Source: Paracoccus laeviglucosivorans
GTDB lineage: Bacteria; Pseudomonadota; Alphaproteobacteria; Rhodobacterales; Rhodobacteraceae
Direction: 5' to 3'
Assembly (NCBI RefSeq): GCF_900182695.1
Contig: NZ_FXTK01000002.1
Coordinates: 307,198 to 371,197 of the forward strand
DNA length: 64,000 bases
Below, in pieces: positions 35,820 through 45,395 of this stretch. Position 1 is the stretch's first letter, and every line of letters starts with the position of its first letter. The notes under the pieces are model-generated. The model was not told where the DNA came from and did no database searches. It saw only the letters and a list, made by a program, of their open reading frames with translations. A program made the translations under genes and the position numbers.

Positions 35820-36716
35820 ATGCAAGCGACAGATCTTCACGGCATGTTCCCCGCACTGCCGACCCCCCTTGATGCCGACGGCAAGCTGGACCTTGCAGCC
35901 CTTGCCACGCTGGTCGAGACGAATATCGCAGGCGGTGCGCGCGGCCTTGTGCCCATGGGCGGAACCGGCGAATTCACTGCGCTGTCGCATGACGACCGGG
36001 TGGCCGTGGTGCGCGAGACCGTGCGGCTTGCTGCCGGTCGCGTGCCGGTCGTGCCCGGTGTCGTCTCGCCCGGTCGGGCCGAGGCGCTGGCGACCGGCCA
36101 CGCTTTCCGCGATGCGGGTGCGGCGGGGCTGATGCTGGTCACGCCCTTCTATGTCATCCCCAGTCAGGCGGGCGTGCAGGAATATTTCCGCAGCTACCGT
36201 GCCGAGGTCGGTCTGCCGCTGGTCTATTACGATGTGCCGTCGCGCACGGGTTTCGTCACGGCTGTCGAGACGGTGCGCGATCTGGCGGCGGATGGCACGA
36301 TCATCGGCATGAAGGTCTGCAATACCGATGCGCATTACTTCAACCGTCTGGCGACCGCGCTTGAAGGCCGCATCGCGCTGCTGTCGGGCGATGACATGCT
36401 TTACGTGATCCATGCCATGCACGGCGCAGTGGGCGGCGTTCTGGCCAGCGCACCGATGCTGCCAGCCTATTGGACCGCGATCCACGACCGCGTCGAGGCG
36501 GGCGATTTCGCAGGTGCCATCGCCATGCATCGCAAGCTGATCCCGGTCTTTGACGCGCTGTTTGCCGAGGTCAATCCGGGTCCGCTGAAGCTGATGATGT
36601 CGCAGCTTGGCACGGATGTCGGCCCCGTATCGTTACCACTGCGCGCGCCGTCCGAGGCGACGCAGGCCCTGATCGCGCGCGCGGTGCAGGTCGTGCGTGC
36701 CGAAGCGATGGCCTGA
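35820..36716 (+). CDS. Dihydrodipicolinate synthase/N-acetylneuraminate lyase family protein
   Basis: This 298-aa class I aldolase-fold protein has the substrate-carboxylate motif GGTGEFTALS, the catalytic Tyr in LVYYDVPSRTGF and the Schiff-base Lys in IIGMKVCNTDAHY. All key residues of a working pyruvate-type lyase or dehydratase are present. The family includes DapA, NanA, 2-keto-3-deoxy sugar acid dehydratases and hydroxy-oxoglutarate aldolases. Its setting, outside a lysine synthesis locus and in a catabolic operon, argues against DapA. The ATG at 35820 has GGA upstream; a TTG at 35802 is less likely. Confidence 0.88.
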   Translation: MQATDLHGMFPALPTPLDADGKLDLAALATLVETNIAGGARGLVPMGGTGEFTALSHDDRVAVVRETVRLAAGRVPVVPGVVSPGRAEALATGHAFRDAGAAGLMLVTPFYVIPSQAGVQEYFRSYRAEVGLPLVYYDVPSRTGFVTAVETVRDLAADGTIIGMKVCNTDAHYFNRLATALEGRIALLSGDDMLYVIHAMHGAVGGVLASAPMLPAYWTAIHDRVEAGDFAGAIAMHRKLIPVFDALFAEVNPGPLKLMMSQLGTDVGPVSLPLRAPSEATQALIARAVQVVRAEAMA

Positions 36717-37866
36717 ATTGGGCGGCCCGTCCTTTCTTGATTTCGACGAAGCGCGGGTTCAGGCCCGCGCTTTCCTGCCTCGGGCTCTTTTCGACTATAT
36801 AGACCGCGGAACCGAAGGCGAGGTCGCACTTCGCGCGCTGCATGACGGCTTTTCCCGCAGGCGCGTCGTGCCGCGTGTGCTGCGCCCGGTATCTGCGCCC
36901 GATCCCGCCACGACGCTGATGGGTCGCCGACACGATCTGCCCTTTGTCGTCGCCCCGACCGCCCTTGCGGGCATGGTGCGCTACGACGGCGAGGTCGCGA
37001 TGGCCCGCGCCGCCCGCGACATCGGTGTGCCGTTTTGCGTCTCGACCCAATCATCGACCGCGATCGAGGCGATTGCCGCAGGTGCGCCAGGGGCCGATCT
37101 GTGGTTCCAGCTTTACGTCTGGCGTGATCGGGAACAGACATGGAAGCTGCTGGACCGCGTTGCCGCGCAGGGTGTATCGGTGCTGCTGCTGACGGTGGAC
37201 ACGCCGGCCTCGCCCAAAAAGGTGCATAACATCCGCAACGGGTTCGGGGTGCCGCTGCGACCCTCGGGCCGGCTGGCGCTGGATCTGGCGCTTCATCCGC
37301 GTTGGACCATCGGCGTGATGGGGCGTTACCGGGCGCAAAGCGGGCTGCCATCATATGCCCATTATCCCGGCGGCAAAGCGGTGACGCAGGCGATCAGCGA
37401 TCCGCGTTTCGCGCTGGATATGGTTCTGGATGCCGCGTTTCTGGCCGAGCTGCGCCGCCGCTGGCCGGGACGGCTGATCCTGAAAGGCGTCATGGACCCG
37501 CGCGACGTGCAGATGGCGTTCGACGCGGGTTGCGATGCTGTGGTGGTGTCCACACATGGCGGCCGCAACCATGACGGCGCGGCCAACCCGCTGGAGATGC
37601 TGCCAGCGATCCGGCAGGCGGTTGGTCCCGGCCGGACGCTGCTAGCAGATAGCGGCGTCAGACGCGGCAGCGATGCGGCCAAGCTTTTGGCGGCGGGGGC
37701 CGATGGCGTGCTGCTGGGCCGCGCCCCGCTTTATGGGCTGGCGGCTGCGGGCGATGCGGGCGTTCGCCACATGCTTACGCTGCTGGCCGATGAATTGCGC
37801 GGCTTCATGGCCTTTTCCGGCGCGCCCGATCTGCGGGCGCTGGCCGGACTGGATTGGCTGGGCTAG
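36697..37866 (+). CDS. FMN-dependent alpha-hydroxy acid oxidase/dehydrogenase (LldD-like)
   Basis: This 389-aa FMN TIM-barrel enzyme has the N-terminal ALFDYIDRGTEGE, VAPTALAGMVRYDGE, FMN lysine in LILKGVMDPRDV and the active-site His-Gly-Gly-Arg in VVVSTHGGRNHDGA. The family oxidises L-2-hydroxy acids such as lactate, glycolate or mandelate to 2-oxo acids. The start is GTG at 36697, overlapping the previous gene by 20 bases; an alternative TTG at 36718 lies just after that gene's stop. Either way it belongs to the importer-lyase operon. It ends in a CTAG shared with the GlcD-like gene. Confidence 0.88.
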   Translation: MPKRWPELGGPSFLDFDEARVQARAFLPRALFDYIDRGTEGEVALRALHDGFSRRRVVPRVLRPVSAPDPATTLMGRRHDLPFVVAPTALAGMVRYDGEVAMARAARDIGVPFCVSTQSSTAIEAIAAGAPGADLWFQLYVWRDREQTWKLLDRVAAQGVSVLLLTVDTPASPKKVHNIRNGFGVPLRPSGRLALDLALHPRWTIGVMGRYRAQSGLPSYAHYPGGKAVTQAISDPRFALDMVLDAAFLAELRRRWPGRLILKGVMDPRDVQMAFDAGCDAVVVSTHGGRNHDGAANPLEMLPAIRQAVGPGRTLLADSGVRRGSDAAKLLAAGADGVLLGRAPLYGLAAAGDAGVRHMLTLLADELRGFMAFSGAPDLRALAGLDWLG

Positions 37867-39287
37867 GCCGGGAAAATCGCGCCGGGGTTCATCAGCCTCT
37901 GCGGGTCCAGATGATCCTTGATCCCGCGCATGATCGTCAGCCGCGCGGGATCGGCGCGCTGCGCTAACTCGCCCGCCAGCTTGCGCCCGATGCCGTGCTC
38001 GGCCGAGAACGTGCCGCCCAGATTGGTCACGATGTCGTGGACCATCCCCATCACATGCTTCACCGTCGCGGATTGGTCAGGAACCGCCGCCCAGTCGTCA
38101 TGCGCGAAATGTGCGATGAAATGCACATTGCCATCCCCGATATGCGACACGATCAGGATGCGCGCCTGCGGATAGGCCGCCGTGACCGCATCCGAACAAC
38201 GCGCGATCATCTGCGGCAGGCGGGCAGGGCGCACCGCCACGTCATGCGACAGACTGCGGCCATGCTGCTTGTTGGCATCCGACACGCCGTGCCGCACATG
38301 CCATATATCCGCCGCCTGCGTCTGGTTCTGTGCAAGGAAGGCGTCGGCAATCAGCCCCTCCTCGAAGGCGCTGGCCAGCCAATCCTCAAGCGCGGCTTGC
38401 AAGGGCGCTGTCGGATCGCTGGCCCCCAGTTCGATCATCAGCGACCATTTCGGCATGGTATCCAGCGGCAGGCGGCTGCGGGGGATATAGCGCAGCACCA
38501 GATCGACCTGATCGGCGGATAGCAGCTCGACCGCCTGAATCGCGGTGTCGAAACGTTCCTGCAGGCTGACCAGCAGCCGCACCGCGTCATCAAGCGCATC
38601 GACCGCCAGCCACGCATGGGCGCTGCTGCGAAGCGCCGGGTGAATGCGGAACGCGGCGGCGGTGACGATGCCAAGCGTGCCTTCGGCCCCGATGAACAGG
38701 TGCTTCAGGTCGTAGCCGGTGTTGTTCTTGCGCAATGCATCCAGATCGGTCAGCACGCGGCCATCGGGCAGCACCACCTCGATCCCGGCGACCATATCGC
38801 GCATGGGGCCATAGCGCAGCGCGCCGGTGCCGCCCGCATTGGTGGAGATCAGCCCGCCCAGTTGCGCGCTGCCTTCGCTGCCCAGATGCAGCGGCAGGCG
38901 GCGGCCATGTTCGGCAAGCGCGTCATGCAGCGCGGCCAGCGGCAGTCCCGCCTCGGCCACCACGATGTTGGACGGGGTGTCGATTTCGCGCAGCGCGGTC
39001 ATGCGGCGCAGGCCCAGCACGATGCCCCGACCCCCCGGTTGCGGCGTAGCACCCCGGCAAAGGCCGGTATTCCCACCCTGCGGCACGACCGTGCGGCCCA
39101 ATTGCGCACAAAGCCGCATGACAGCCGCCACCTCGGCGGTCGAACCGGGATAGACCGCAGCGACAGCGCCGCCATGCGCAATGTCCCACCAATCGGCCAG
39201 CACGGGTTCAAGATCGGCCGGATCGCTATGCACATGGTTCGCCCCGACAAGATCACGCAGGGCGGCGAGGAATTCAGCGTCGTTCAT
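37863..39287 (-). CDS. FAD-linked D-2-hydroxy acid dehydrogenase (GlcD-like)
   Basis: This 474-aa protein has an FAD_binding_4 domain (about 35-215, with VVPQGGNTGLCRGATP, GLISTNAGGTGALRYG and GAEGTLGIVTAA) and an FAD-oxidase C-terminal domain with IGDGNVHFIAHF and SAEHGIGRK. The family oxidises D-2-hydroxy acids such as D-lactate, glycolate or 2-hydroxyglutarate. It faces an L-hydroxy acid oxidase gene tail to tail, so the cluster could oxidise both enantiomers of a 2-hydroxy acid. Its ATG at 39287 has no ribosome site; a TATCG-type half-palindrome abuts it directly, which suggests a leaderless or tightly repressed transcript. Confidence 0.87.
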   Translation of the reverse strand: MNDAEFLAALRDLVGANHVHSDPADLEPVLADWWDIAHGGAVAAVYPGSTAEVAAVMRLCAQLGRTVVPQGGNTGLCRGATPQPGGRGIVLGLRRMTALREIDTPSNIVVAEAGLPLAALHDALAEHGRRLPLHLGSEGSAQLGGLISTNAGGTGALRYGPMRDMVAGIEVVLPDGRVLTDLDALRKNNTGYDLKHLFIGAEGTLGIVTAAAFRIHPALRSSAHAWLAVDALDDAVRLLVSLQERFDTAIQAVELLSADQVDLVLRYIPRSRLPLDTMPKWSLMIELGASDPTAPLQAALEDWLASAFEEGLIADAFLAQNQTQAADIWHVRHGVSDANKQHGRSLSHDVAVRPARLPQMIARCSDAVTAAYPQARILIVSHIGDGNVHFIAHFAHDDWAAVPDQSATVKHVMGMVHDIVTNLGGTFSAEHGIGRKLAGELAQRADPARLTIMRGIKDHLDPQRLMNPGAIFPA

Positions 39288-39371
39288 TTATCGCAATGCA
39301 ATATATTTCATCTATTTGCGATAGTGCAATGTGTCTGTGCGATATTCAACCGGCAAATGTGTGGGCGCCGC
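39288..39371. promoter_or_regulatory. Promoter of the GlcD-like gene with degenerate IclR-type sites
   Basis: TTATCGC-AAT-GCAATAT (39288-39304) matches the 30844 palindrome in the left arm and in 5 of 7 right-arm bases, directly against the start codon of the GlcD-like gene. Two further TGCGATA half-sites lie at 39317-39323 and 39338-39344. This spacing is compatible with several IclR dimers binding in a row. Confidence 0.5.
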
Positions 39372-40385
39372 TTAAGCCACCGAGCGTTTTTCGGAGCGTG
39401 CCTTTTCCCGCATCTCGGTCGGACGCAGCTTGTAGAACTCGCGGAACCATTTCGAGAAATGCGAGGTCGAGGCGAAGCCGACAGCTATTGCGATGTCGAT
39501 GACGGGTTGTTCCGTGTAAAGCAGCATCTCGCGCGCGCGGTCGATGCGCAGGGACAGGTAATAGCGCGCCGGGTTCATTCCCAGATGGCTGCGGAACTGG
39601 CGTTCCAGCTGGCGTGCGCTGATGCCTGTGGTTGCCGCCAGATCCTCGATCTGCAGGGGGGTTTCCATATTGGACTGCATCAGACGGATAACGCGCTGCA
39701 TCGTCAGGGGCAGGGCACCCATCTGTTGCAGCCGACCGCCCTGCTGGTTTTCATGGGCATCGCGGATGCGTTCGTGGTGGAACTGGTTTGCGACGCCGCG
39801 CGCCAGGTCCATGCCATGGCGGTCCGCGATGATGTGCAGCATCAGGTCCATCGCCGCAGTGCCGCCTGAACAGGTCAGGCGGTTGCGGTCGATTTCGTAA
39901 AGCGTGCCGGTGATGGTCAGTTGTGGAAAATCCTCCTCGAAGGCGGCGCGGTTTTCCCAGTGGATCGTGCAGCGATAGCCGTCCAGCAGCCCCGCCCGCG
40001 CCAGCAGATAGCTGGCGGTGGACAGCGCACCGATGGCCCGTCCGCGATGCGCGGCGCGGCGCAGCGCCCCCAGATAGGGGCGTTCGTTCTGCGGCTTGAC
40101 CCGCATCCCGCCGCAGACGAACAGCGCATGACAATCCTCAAGCGCCTGATCGACCGGGCGTGCGGAAAACGGCATCCCGTTCGAGGCGATGACCGGCGCA
40201 CCGTCAAGGCTGCACAGATCCCAACGAAACGCCTCGCGACCCAAAAGCCTGTTGGCCGAGCGCAGCGGTTCCGTGGCCGAGGCGAGGCTCATCATCGACA
40301 TGTCGTCGATCATCAGAAAGGCGAAGCGCAGGGGTTCGCCCACGTTCTCATAAAACATCGAAGTGTCCCGCTTGCGATGTGCCAT
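39372..40385 (-). CDS. gbdR: GlxA family AraC-type regulator, GbdR-like
   Basis: This 337-aa protein has a DJ-1/PfpI-like N-terminal domain (FAFLMIDDMSMMSLASATEP; ALSTASYLLARAGLLDGYRC) and a C-terminal AraC HTH (LAATTGISARQLERQFRSH; AIAVGFASTSHFSKWFREF). GbdR of Pseudomonas has this architecture and activates glycine betaine and dimethylglycine catabolism. It is adjacent to a flavin oxidase pair, a betaine importer and a Rieske demethylase, which supports the same role. Starts at 40385 or 40358 are both possible; neither has a strong ribosome site. Confidence 0.82.
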   Translation of the reverse strand: MAHRKRDTSMFYENVGEPLRFAFLMIDDMSMMSLASATEPLRSANRLLGREAFRWDLCSLDGAPVIASNGMPFSARPVDQALEDCHALFVCGGMRVKPQNERPYLGALRRAAHRGRAIGALSTASYLLARAGLLDGYRCTIHWENRAAFEEDFPQLTITGTLYEIDRNRLTCSGGTAAMDLMLHIIADRHGMDLARGVANQFHHERIRDAHENQQGGRLQQMGALPLTMQRVIRLMQSNMETPLQIEDLAATTGISARQLERQFRSHLGMNPARYYLSLRIDRAREMLLYTEQPVIDIAIAVGFASTSHFSKWFREFYKLRPTEMREKARSEKRSVA

Positions 40386-40422
40386 GATGGGCCAGCCCCG
40401 GCGCGTGCTGCAAGTCGGATCG

Positions 40423-41580
40423 TCAGACCGTCGCCAGACCGCCGGGCAGCCAGCCCTGCAATTCGGCCCAGTTCGGCTCAAGCTGACTGAAACGGTCCAG
40501 CCGCAATGAGCTGAGATCGGCGAAATCGCAGGCGCCATCGGTGACAAGCTGCGCCAGTGCCCGCCCGCTGGCTGGCGACAGGCCAAAACCCACCCCCGAA
40601 AGCGACCCTGCCGTCAGGTTGGCCCATGGCGCGGGCCGGTCCAGCACGGGGCGGCCATCCGGGGTGTTTTCGATGATGCCGCCCCAGCTGCGGATGACAC
40701 GGGCATGGGCAGCCTTTGGCAAAAGCTGCGCCAGTCGCTTGGCGATGCTGCCTGAAAGCGGCGTCGAGGGGCGTGGCCCACCCGGCAGATCCTCGGTTTC
40801 GACCCATTCATGCGGCCCGCCGCCATAGGCAAGATTGCCGCGCAGGGTCTGGCGCCCATAAAGCCCGTTGCCGTCGATTCCGCCCAGCGGCATCAGGGGC
40901 AGGGGTTCGGTCACGATCATTTCGGCGCGGGCGGCGCGCATCGGAATGTCCACCTCAAGCAGCGCGGCAAGGCGGCTGGTCTGCGGACCTGCGGCAATGA
41001 CAAGATGATCGCAGCCGAAGCTGCCCTGATCGGTTTCCACCGCCGTCACGCGATCGCCTGCCCGCTGAAAGCCCGTGACGGTGACGTGCTGCTTTACCCG
41101 CCCGCCGCGGTCGCGGATCGCCCAAGCATAGGCCTGCACCGTGCGGTGTGGGTTCGCGTGGCCGCCGAAATGATAATAGTGACCGGCAAAAACATTATCG
41201 CCTGCCAGCGGCACCAGATCGCGGACCTGCTGGGGGTCCAGTTCGTCGGCGTGGAAGCCCTGCTTGCGGGCGTTCACCACGGCACGACCGTAAAGCGTAT
41301 ACTGATCGGGCGACAGTGCGATGCGGATGCGGTTGGGCACGAATTCGGTCGGATAGCCCAAAAGCTGATCCATCATCGGCCAAAGCCGCTGCTCTTCGGC
41401 GAAAAGCGGACTGTGGTGGTGCGAACAGCCACCGCCATTGCGCCCCGACGCTTCCCACCCGACGATGCCGCGTTCCAGAACCAACACATCGACGCCAGCC
41501 TCGGCCAGCCAGAAGGCGGTAGAAAGGCCGGTGACGCCGCCGCCGATGACGACGACCGAGGCGCCCTTATTCGCTGACAT
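40423..41580 (-). CDS. FAD-dependent amine oxidoreductase, DAO family (HcnC/OoxB-like)
   Basis: This 385-aa flavoprotein has the N-terminal dinucleotide motif [32 protein letters not shown] and C-terminal [11 protein letters not shown] and [18 protein letters not shown], typical of DAO-family oxidases for secondary or tertiary amines. Its start (ATG 41580, GGAGAAAG upstream) overlaps the preceding gene by 14 bases. Pairing with the next larger flavoprotein resembles the OoxAB/HcnBC two-component dehydrogenases. Candidate substrates from context are dimethylglycine, sarcosine, or N-methylated proline. Confidence 0.85.
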   Translation of the reverse strand: MSANKGASVVVIGGGVTGLSTAFWLAEAGVDVLVLERGIVGWEASGRNGGGCSHHHSPLFAEEQRLWPMMDQLLGYPTEFVPNRIRIALSPDQYTLYGRAVVNARKQGFHADELDPQQVRDLVPLAGDNVFAGHYYHFGGHANPHRTVQAYAWAIRDRGGRVKQHVTVTGFQRAGDRVTAVETDQGSFGCDHLVIAAGPQTSRLAALLEVDIPMRAARAEMIVTEPLPLMPLGGIDGNGLYGRQTLRGNLAYGGGPHEWVETEDLPGGPRPSTPLSGSIAKRLAQLLPKAAHARVIRSWGGIIENTPDGRPVLDRPAPWANLTAGSLSGVGFGLSPASGRALAQLVTDGACDFADLSSLRLDRFSQLEPNWAELQGWLPGGLATV

Positions 41581-43147
41581 GTTCTTTCTCCGTAGCAAGA
41601 GCCGCGACCGTGTATTTCGGTTCGACATCCCAGAAGGGCACCCATTGGCGCGGCATTCCGAACCAGCTGTCCCAGATTTCGGCGATGGCGGGGTCTTCGG
41701 GCGCGGTGGCGGCGGTCAGGGTCATCGGGCGCACCGGGCTGCGATAACCGGCAAGGGGAACGGCCCCCAGCGCCAGATCCTCTTGCAGCGCCAGAAGCGC
41801 CTGGATTTGTTCGCGGCAGCGGCGACCCTGACATGGCCCCATGCCCGCGCGGGTCAGGCGCTTGACCTGATCGGGATCAGGTGGGCCGTCGCCAAGGATC
41901 TGCGTCAGGCTGCGTGTTTCATTCGCGACGGGAGGCATCTTCAGATAGCGGGGTGGACGAACCTCAAGGATTTCGCGGGCCGTCACTTCCTCACATTGGC
42001 AGACGGGCATCTCGGCCAGCGCCTCGACGACGGTGGCGCGAACCCAATCCTTGCGATACCGGCCCATATCGGGGGCGTGGGGGGGCGTTGCCAGATCGGC
42101 CGGGGCGTGCTTCGACAGCCCTATGGCGGCAAGGGCCGCGTTGGCTGCCGCCTCGCCTTCTGACCGTGCAAGGGCGGGATCAGCGGATTTCGCGGCCCAG
42201 ATGCCGGCGCAATCGCCCGCCGCCCGAATCCCCGCCAGCGTCGTCTGCAACCCTTTGTCCAACGTCGGCACAAAGCCGCTGCGGTCGTTGTCAAAACCGC
42301 AGCGTGCCCCCGCGGCTTGCAAAAGATCGATCATCGGCACCGCGCCGACGCCCAGCAGAACCGAGTCGCAATCGATCTGCCGGTCGCGCAGGATCAACCC
42401 TGTGACACCCCCCGCATCCGAGTTGACGCCGCGCGGGGCTTGCCCGCAGATGATTTCGACCCCGTGCGCCTGCAGTCCGGCTGCAAGCTGCGGTGCAAGC
42501 GGGGATGCGGCCTGTTCGACGACAGCGGTGATCTGCACACCTGCCGCCATCAAATCTTGCGCGGCTAGCAGCGCCTCGGGGCCAGAGCCGAGGATGACCG
42601 CGCGTTTGCCGTCAAAGGCACCGTATAGCCCTGCAAGCGTCGCTGCCGCCGAGGCACCCAGAACCCCCGGCAGATCCCAGCCCGGAAATGCCAGCCCCAT
42701 ATCACGTCGTCCGGTGGCCACGATGATCTGGTCGGCGCGGACATGATAGCTGCCCTGTTCATCGTCGATCAGCCCGGCAACCAGACCCGGCATCCAGCCC
42801 AGATTGGGCTGATTGCTGAAAAGCCCCCAGCACGCTGTCCCCAGACGGACATCCACGCCCAGCTCGAACAGTTCGACCAGATCAGGACGCGCCTCCAGCA
42901 TCCGTTCGGTCATGGCGTTGCGGTTGCGCACCTGCCCGCCCATGCGGCCACCCCAGATCTGCGGCACGCTTTCGCCCATCACGTCGAATGGCACCGGGTT
43001 TTCATCGACCAGCATGACATCCGCGCCACCCTGATGGGCGCGGCGGGCTGCAGAGATACCTGCCGGACCGGCACCGATGACCAGAACTTGTATATGATGC
43101 GCGATTTCAAGGCGTTTGCCGGTGACCGAACGCGGGTCAATCGTCAT
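41567..43147 (-). CDS. FAD/NAD(P)-binding oxidoreductase with BFD-type [2Fe-2S] domain (HcnB/OoxA-like)
   Basis: This 526-aa protein has a pyridine nucleotide-disulphide oxidoreductase core ([21 protein letters not shown] near residue 20; [16 protein letters not shown] in the middle) and a C-terminal BFD-like [2Fe-2S] domain with [11 protein letters not shown] and [10 protein letters not shown]. These are hallmarks of the HcnB/opine oxidase A subunit, which relays electrons from its DAO-family partner encoded downstream. ATG 43147 is chosen with AAAGGA upstream. An N-terminal extension to 43336 would contain no conserved sequence. It is divergent from the betaine importer operon. Confidence 0.85.
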   Translation of the reverse strand: MTIDPRSVTGKRLEIAHHIQVLVIGAGPAGISAARRAHQGGADVMLVDENPVPFDVMGESVPQIWGGRMGGQVRNRNAMTERMLEARPDLVELFELGVDVRLGTACWGLFSNQPNLGWMPGLVAGLIDDEQGSYHVRADQIIVATGRRDMGLAFPGWDLPGVLGASAAATLAGLYGAFDGKRAVILGSGPEALLAAQDLMAAGVQITAVVEQAASPLAPQLAAGLQAHGVEIICGQAPRGVNSDAGGVTGLILRDRQIDCDSVLLGVGAVPMIDLLQAAGARCGFDNDRSGFVPTLDKGLQTTLAGIRAAGDCAGIWAAKSADPALARSEGEAAANAALAAIGLSKHAPADLATPPHAPDMGRYRKDWVRATVVEALAEMPVCQCEEVTAREILEVRPPRYLKMPPVANETRSLTQILGDGPPDPDQVKRLTRAGMGPCQGRRCREQIQALLALQEDLALGAVPLAGYRSPVRPMTLTAATAPEDPAIAEIWDSWFGMPRQWVPFWDVEPKYTVAALATEKEHVSE

Positions 43148-43615
43148 CCGTGATCCTTTCCTTTGCTGGGGCGGCGTCTGTTGCAGATCGCGCCCTGACG
43201 GCTTGGCCCAATCCTTGACGACCGCGCGAATTGCCAAGGCCGCACATCCGACCTTGGACGCAATGAAAGCGACATTGCGGATGATGATAAGTGCGGGCAG
43301 CGTGTTGCATTGCCCCTGCGATCCCAAAAGAGGCAAATGTCATAGGTCAGCAAAGAGCGAACATGAATATAATATAACTATTTATTATCATGTATTTGCA
43401 CTATGTATCCGCATTCTTCGTTTGCCGCGCGCGAAGGCGTTCCGCAAAAGCGGGTATATTTCGGCCGCCCGCGTGCAATGTCGAAAATATTTCGCTGCGT
43501 GTCGGAAATTGGTAGAGCAAGGCGGGGCAACTGTGGCTGTAATCAGGCCATGGGCGCTGCTTGGCCCATCCCCTCGCCACCGGCCACCGGCCCCGGAAGC
43601 TTTCGGAGAGATTTG
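43148..43615. promoter_or_regulatory. 468-base divergent promoter region of the oxidase pair and betaine importer
   Basis: No gene was seen. The middle (43360-43400) is markedly AT-rich for this genome and likely holds the core promoters. It is the natural place for GbdR-type regulator sites, but no clear inverted or direct repeat could be assigned. Confidence 0.5.
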
Positions 43616-44272
43616 ATGGAGACGCTTCGGTTCGCGCTCGAAAATCTGCCACAGATCATGGACCGCACGGTTGAGCATGTCTCGCTGGTGGGTGCGGCCA
43701 TCCTGATCGCGATAGCGACCGGCGTGCCTATCGGCATCGCCATCACCCAGAATGCAACGATCGCCAAGCGCGTCCTTTATGTCGCGGCCATCATCATGAC
43801 GATCCCGTCAATCGCGTTCTTCGGTATCCTGATCCCGATCCTGTCACCCTTTGGCCATGGCATCGGCTATCTGCCTGCGCTGATCGCGCTGGTGTTCTAT
43901 TCGCAGCTTCCGATCATCCGAAACACCTATACCGCGATCATGAACATCGACCCGGCGCTGCGCGATGCGGCGCGGGGCATGGGCATGACCGCGTTGCAAA
44001 GGCTGTGGCAGGTGGAAATTCCCATGGCCATGCCCGTCATCCTGAACGGGGTGCGCAATGCCGTCGTGCTGACCATCGCGATTGCCGCGATTGCGACCTA
44101 TATCGGCGCGGGCGGGCTGGGCACCTTCATCTCGCGCGGGATTTCCCAGACCGACAGCCGCCAGTTGATCACCGGCGCGGTCGCGGTCAGCCTTCTGGCC
44201 ATCGCCGCCGATCTTTTCCTTTTGCTGCTGCAACGGCTGCTGACCTCGCCCGGTCTGCGGACGCGCAATTGA
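43616..44272 (+). CDS. Betaine/choline ABC transporter permease 1 (OpuC/YehW type)
   Basis: This 218-aa membrane protein of the quaternary amine uptake permease group has five or six hydrophobic segments, with IAIATGVPIGIAI, DPALRDAARGMGMTALQRLW (coupling loop) and ATYIGAGGLGTFISRGI. The ATG at 43616 has GGAGAG upstream; in-frame upstream codons lack conserved sequence. It is the first gene of a four-gene importer operon. The partner permease at 45392 makes this a heteromeric OpuC/Osm-type system. Confidence 0.9.
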   Translation: METLRFALENLPQIMDRTVEHVSLVGAAILIAIATGVPIGIAITQNATIAKRVLYVAAIIMTIPSIAFFGILIPILSPFGHGIGYLPALIALVFYSQLPIIRNTYTAIMNIDPALRDAARGMGMTALQRLWQVEIPMAMPVILNGVRNAVVLTIAIAAIATYIGAGGLGTFISRGISQTDSRQLITGAVAVSLLAIAADLFLLLLQRLLTSPGLRTRN

Positions 44273-44288
44273 ACCACAGGACAAACGC

Positions 44289-45395
44289 ATGATCCGTCTG
44301 GAAAACGTCACCAAGACCTTCGACAGCTACATGGCGGTGGACAATGTCAGCTTCGAAGTTCCCGAGGGGGAAATCTGCGTGCTGCTGGGCCCCTCGGGCT
44401 GCGGCAAGACGACCACCATGCGGATGATCAACCGTCTGACCGAACTAAGCTCCGGACGCATCCTGATCGGCGGCAGGGACATCATGGAGGTCGGGGCGAC
44501 CGAACTGCGCCGGGGCATCGGCTATGTCATCCAGCAAATCGGCCTGTTTCCCAACAAGACGATCGAGGACAACATTTGCACCGTCCCCGACCTGCTGGGC
44601 ATGGATCGCAAGGCGTCGCGCAAACGCGCGCATGAACTGCTTGAGATGGTGGCGCTGGACCCTGCCGTCTTTGCCAAGCGCTACCCCAAGCAGCTTTCCG
44701 GCGGGCAGCAGCAGCGCGTGGGGGTGATCCGGGCACTGGCTGCCGATCCGCCGGTTCTTTTGATGGACGAACCCTTTGGCGCCATCGACCCGATCAACCG
44801 CGCCGTCATTCAGGACGAATTCCTCAAGCTGCAATCGGCATTGAAAAAGACGGTGATATTCGTCAGCCATGATATTGATGAAGCTGTGAAAATGGCGTCG
44901 CGGATTGCGATTTTCAAAAGCGGCAAGCTGGTTCAATACGACACGCCCGACAATATCCTTGCCCACCCCGTCGACGATTTTGTTGCGGATTTCGTCGGCG
45001 GTGACCGCACGCTGAAACGGTTGCAGTTGGTCAAAGTGGCTGACGCCATGCAGGCCGATCCGCCGCGCGTTCTGGCCGAAACCCCGGTGGCCGAGGCGTT
45101 GGCCCTGATGCAGAAGCATGACCACCAGTCGGTGGTGATGACGGGGCCGCGCGGTCGGGCACGCGGACTGGTCCGGCGGGCGCAGTTGCAGGGCGCGCAG
45201 GGCATGGTGGGCGATCACTACGAACGCATTCCCTGCACGATCCAGGTTGACGACACGTTGCGCAATGCCGTGTCGATGATGTTCAGCAACGACCAGACAT
45301 GGCTGGCCTGCGTCGATCAGGACGGTTTTTATCGCGGCTATCTGACCCAGCGCGGCATTACGCATCTGCTGGGCGCCACCTATCGGGACGCATGA
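44289..45395 (+). CDS. Betaine/choline ABC transporter ATPase with CBS domains (OpuCA type)
   Basis: This 368-aa ABC ATPase has Walker A LGPSGCGKTTTMRMIN, signature LSGGQQQRVGVIRAL and Walker B VLLMDEPFGAIDPIN, followed by a C-terminal extension (about 260-365) fitting tandem CBS domains. In OpuA/OpuC systems the CBS pair senses ionic strength. Here the pair appears somewhat degenerate. Its stop overlaps the start of the second permease gene (ATGA). It works with both permeases and the binding protein encoded next. Confidence 0.92.
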   Translation: MIRLENVTKTFDSYMAVDNVSFEVPEGEICVLLGPSGCGKTTTMRMINRLTELSSGRILIGGRDIMEVGATELRRGIGYVIQQIGLFPNKTIEDNICTVPDLLGMDRKASRKRAHELLEMVALDPAVFAKRYPKQLSGGQQQRVGVIRALAADPPVLLMDEPFGAIDPINRAVIQDEFLKLQSALKKTVIFVSHDIDEAVKMASRIAIFKSGKLVQYDTPDNILAHPVDDFVADFVGGDRTLKRLQLVKVADAMQADPPRVLAETPVAEALALMQKHDHQSVVMTGPRGRARGLVRRAQLQGAQGMVGDHYERIPCTIQVDDTLRNAVSMMFSNDQTWLACVDQDGFYRGYLTQRGITHLLGATYRDA

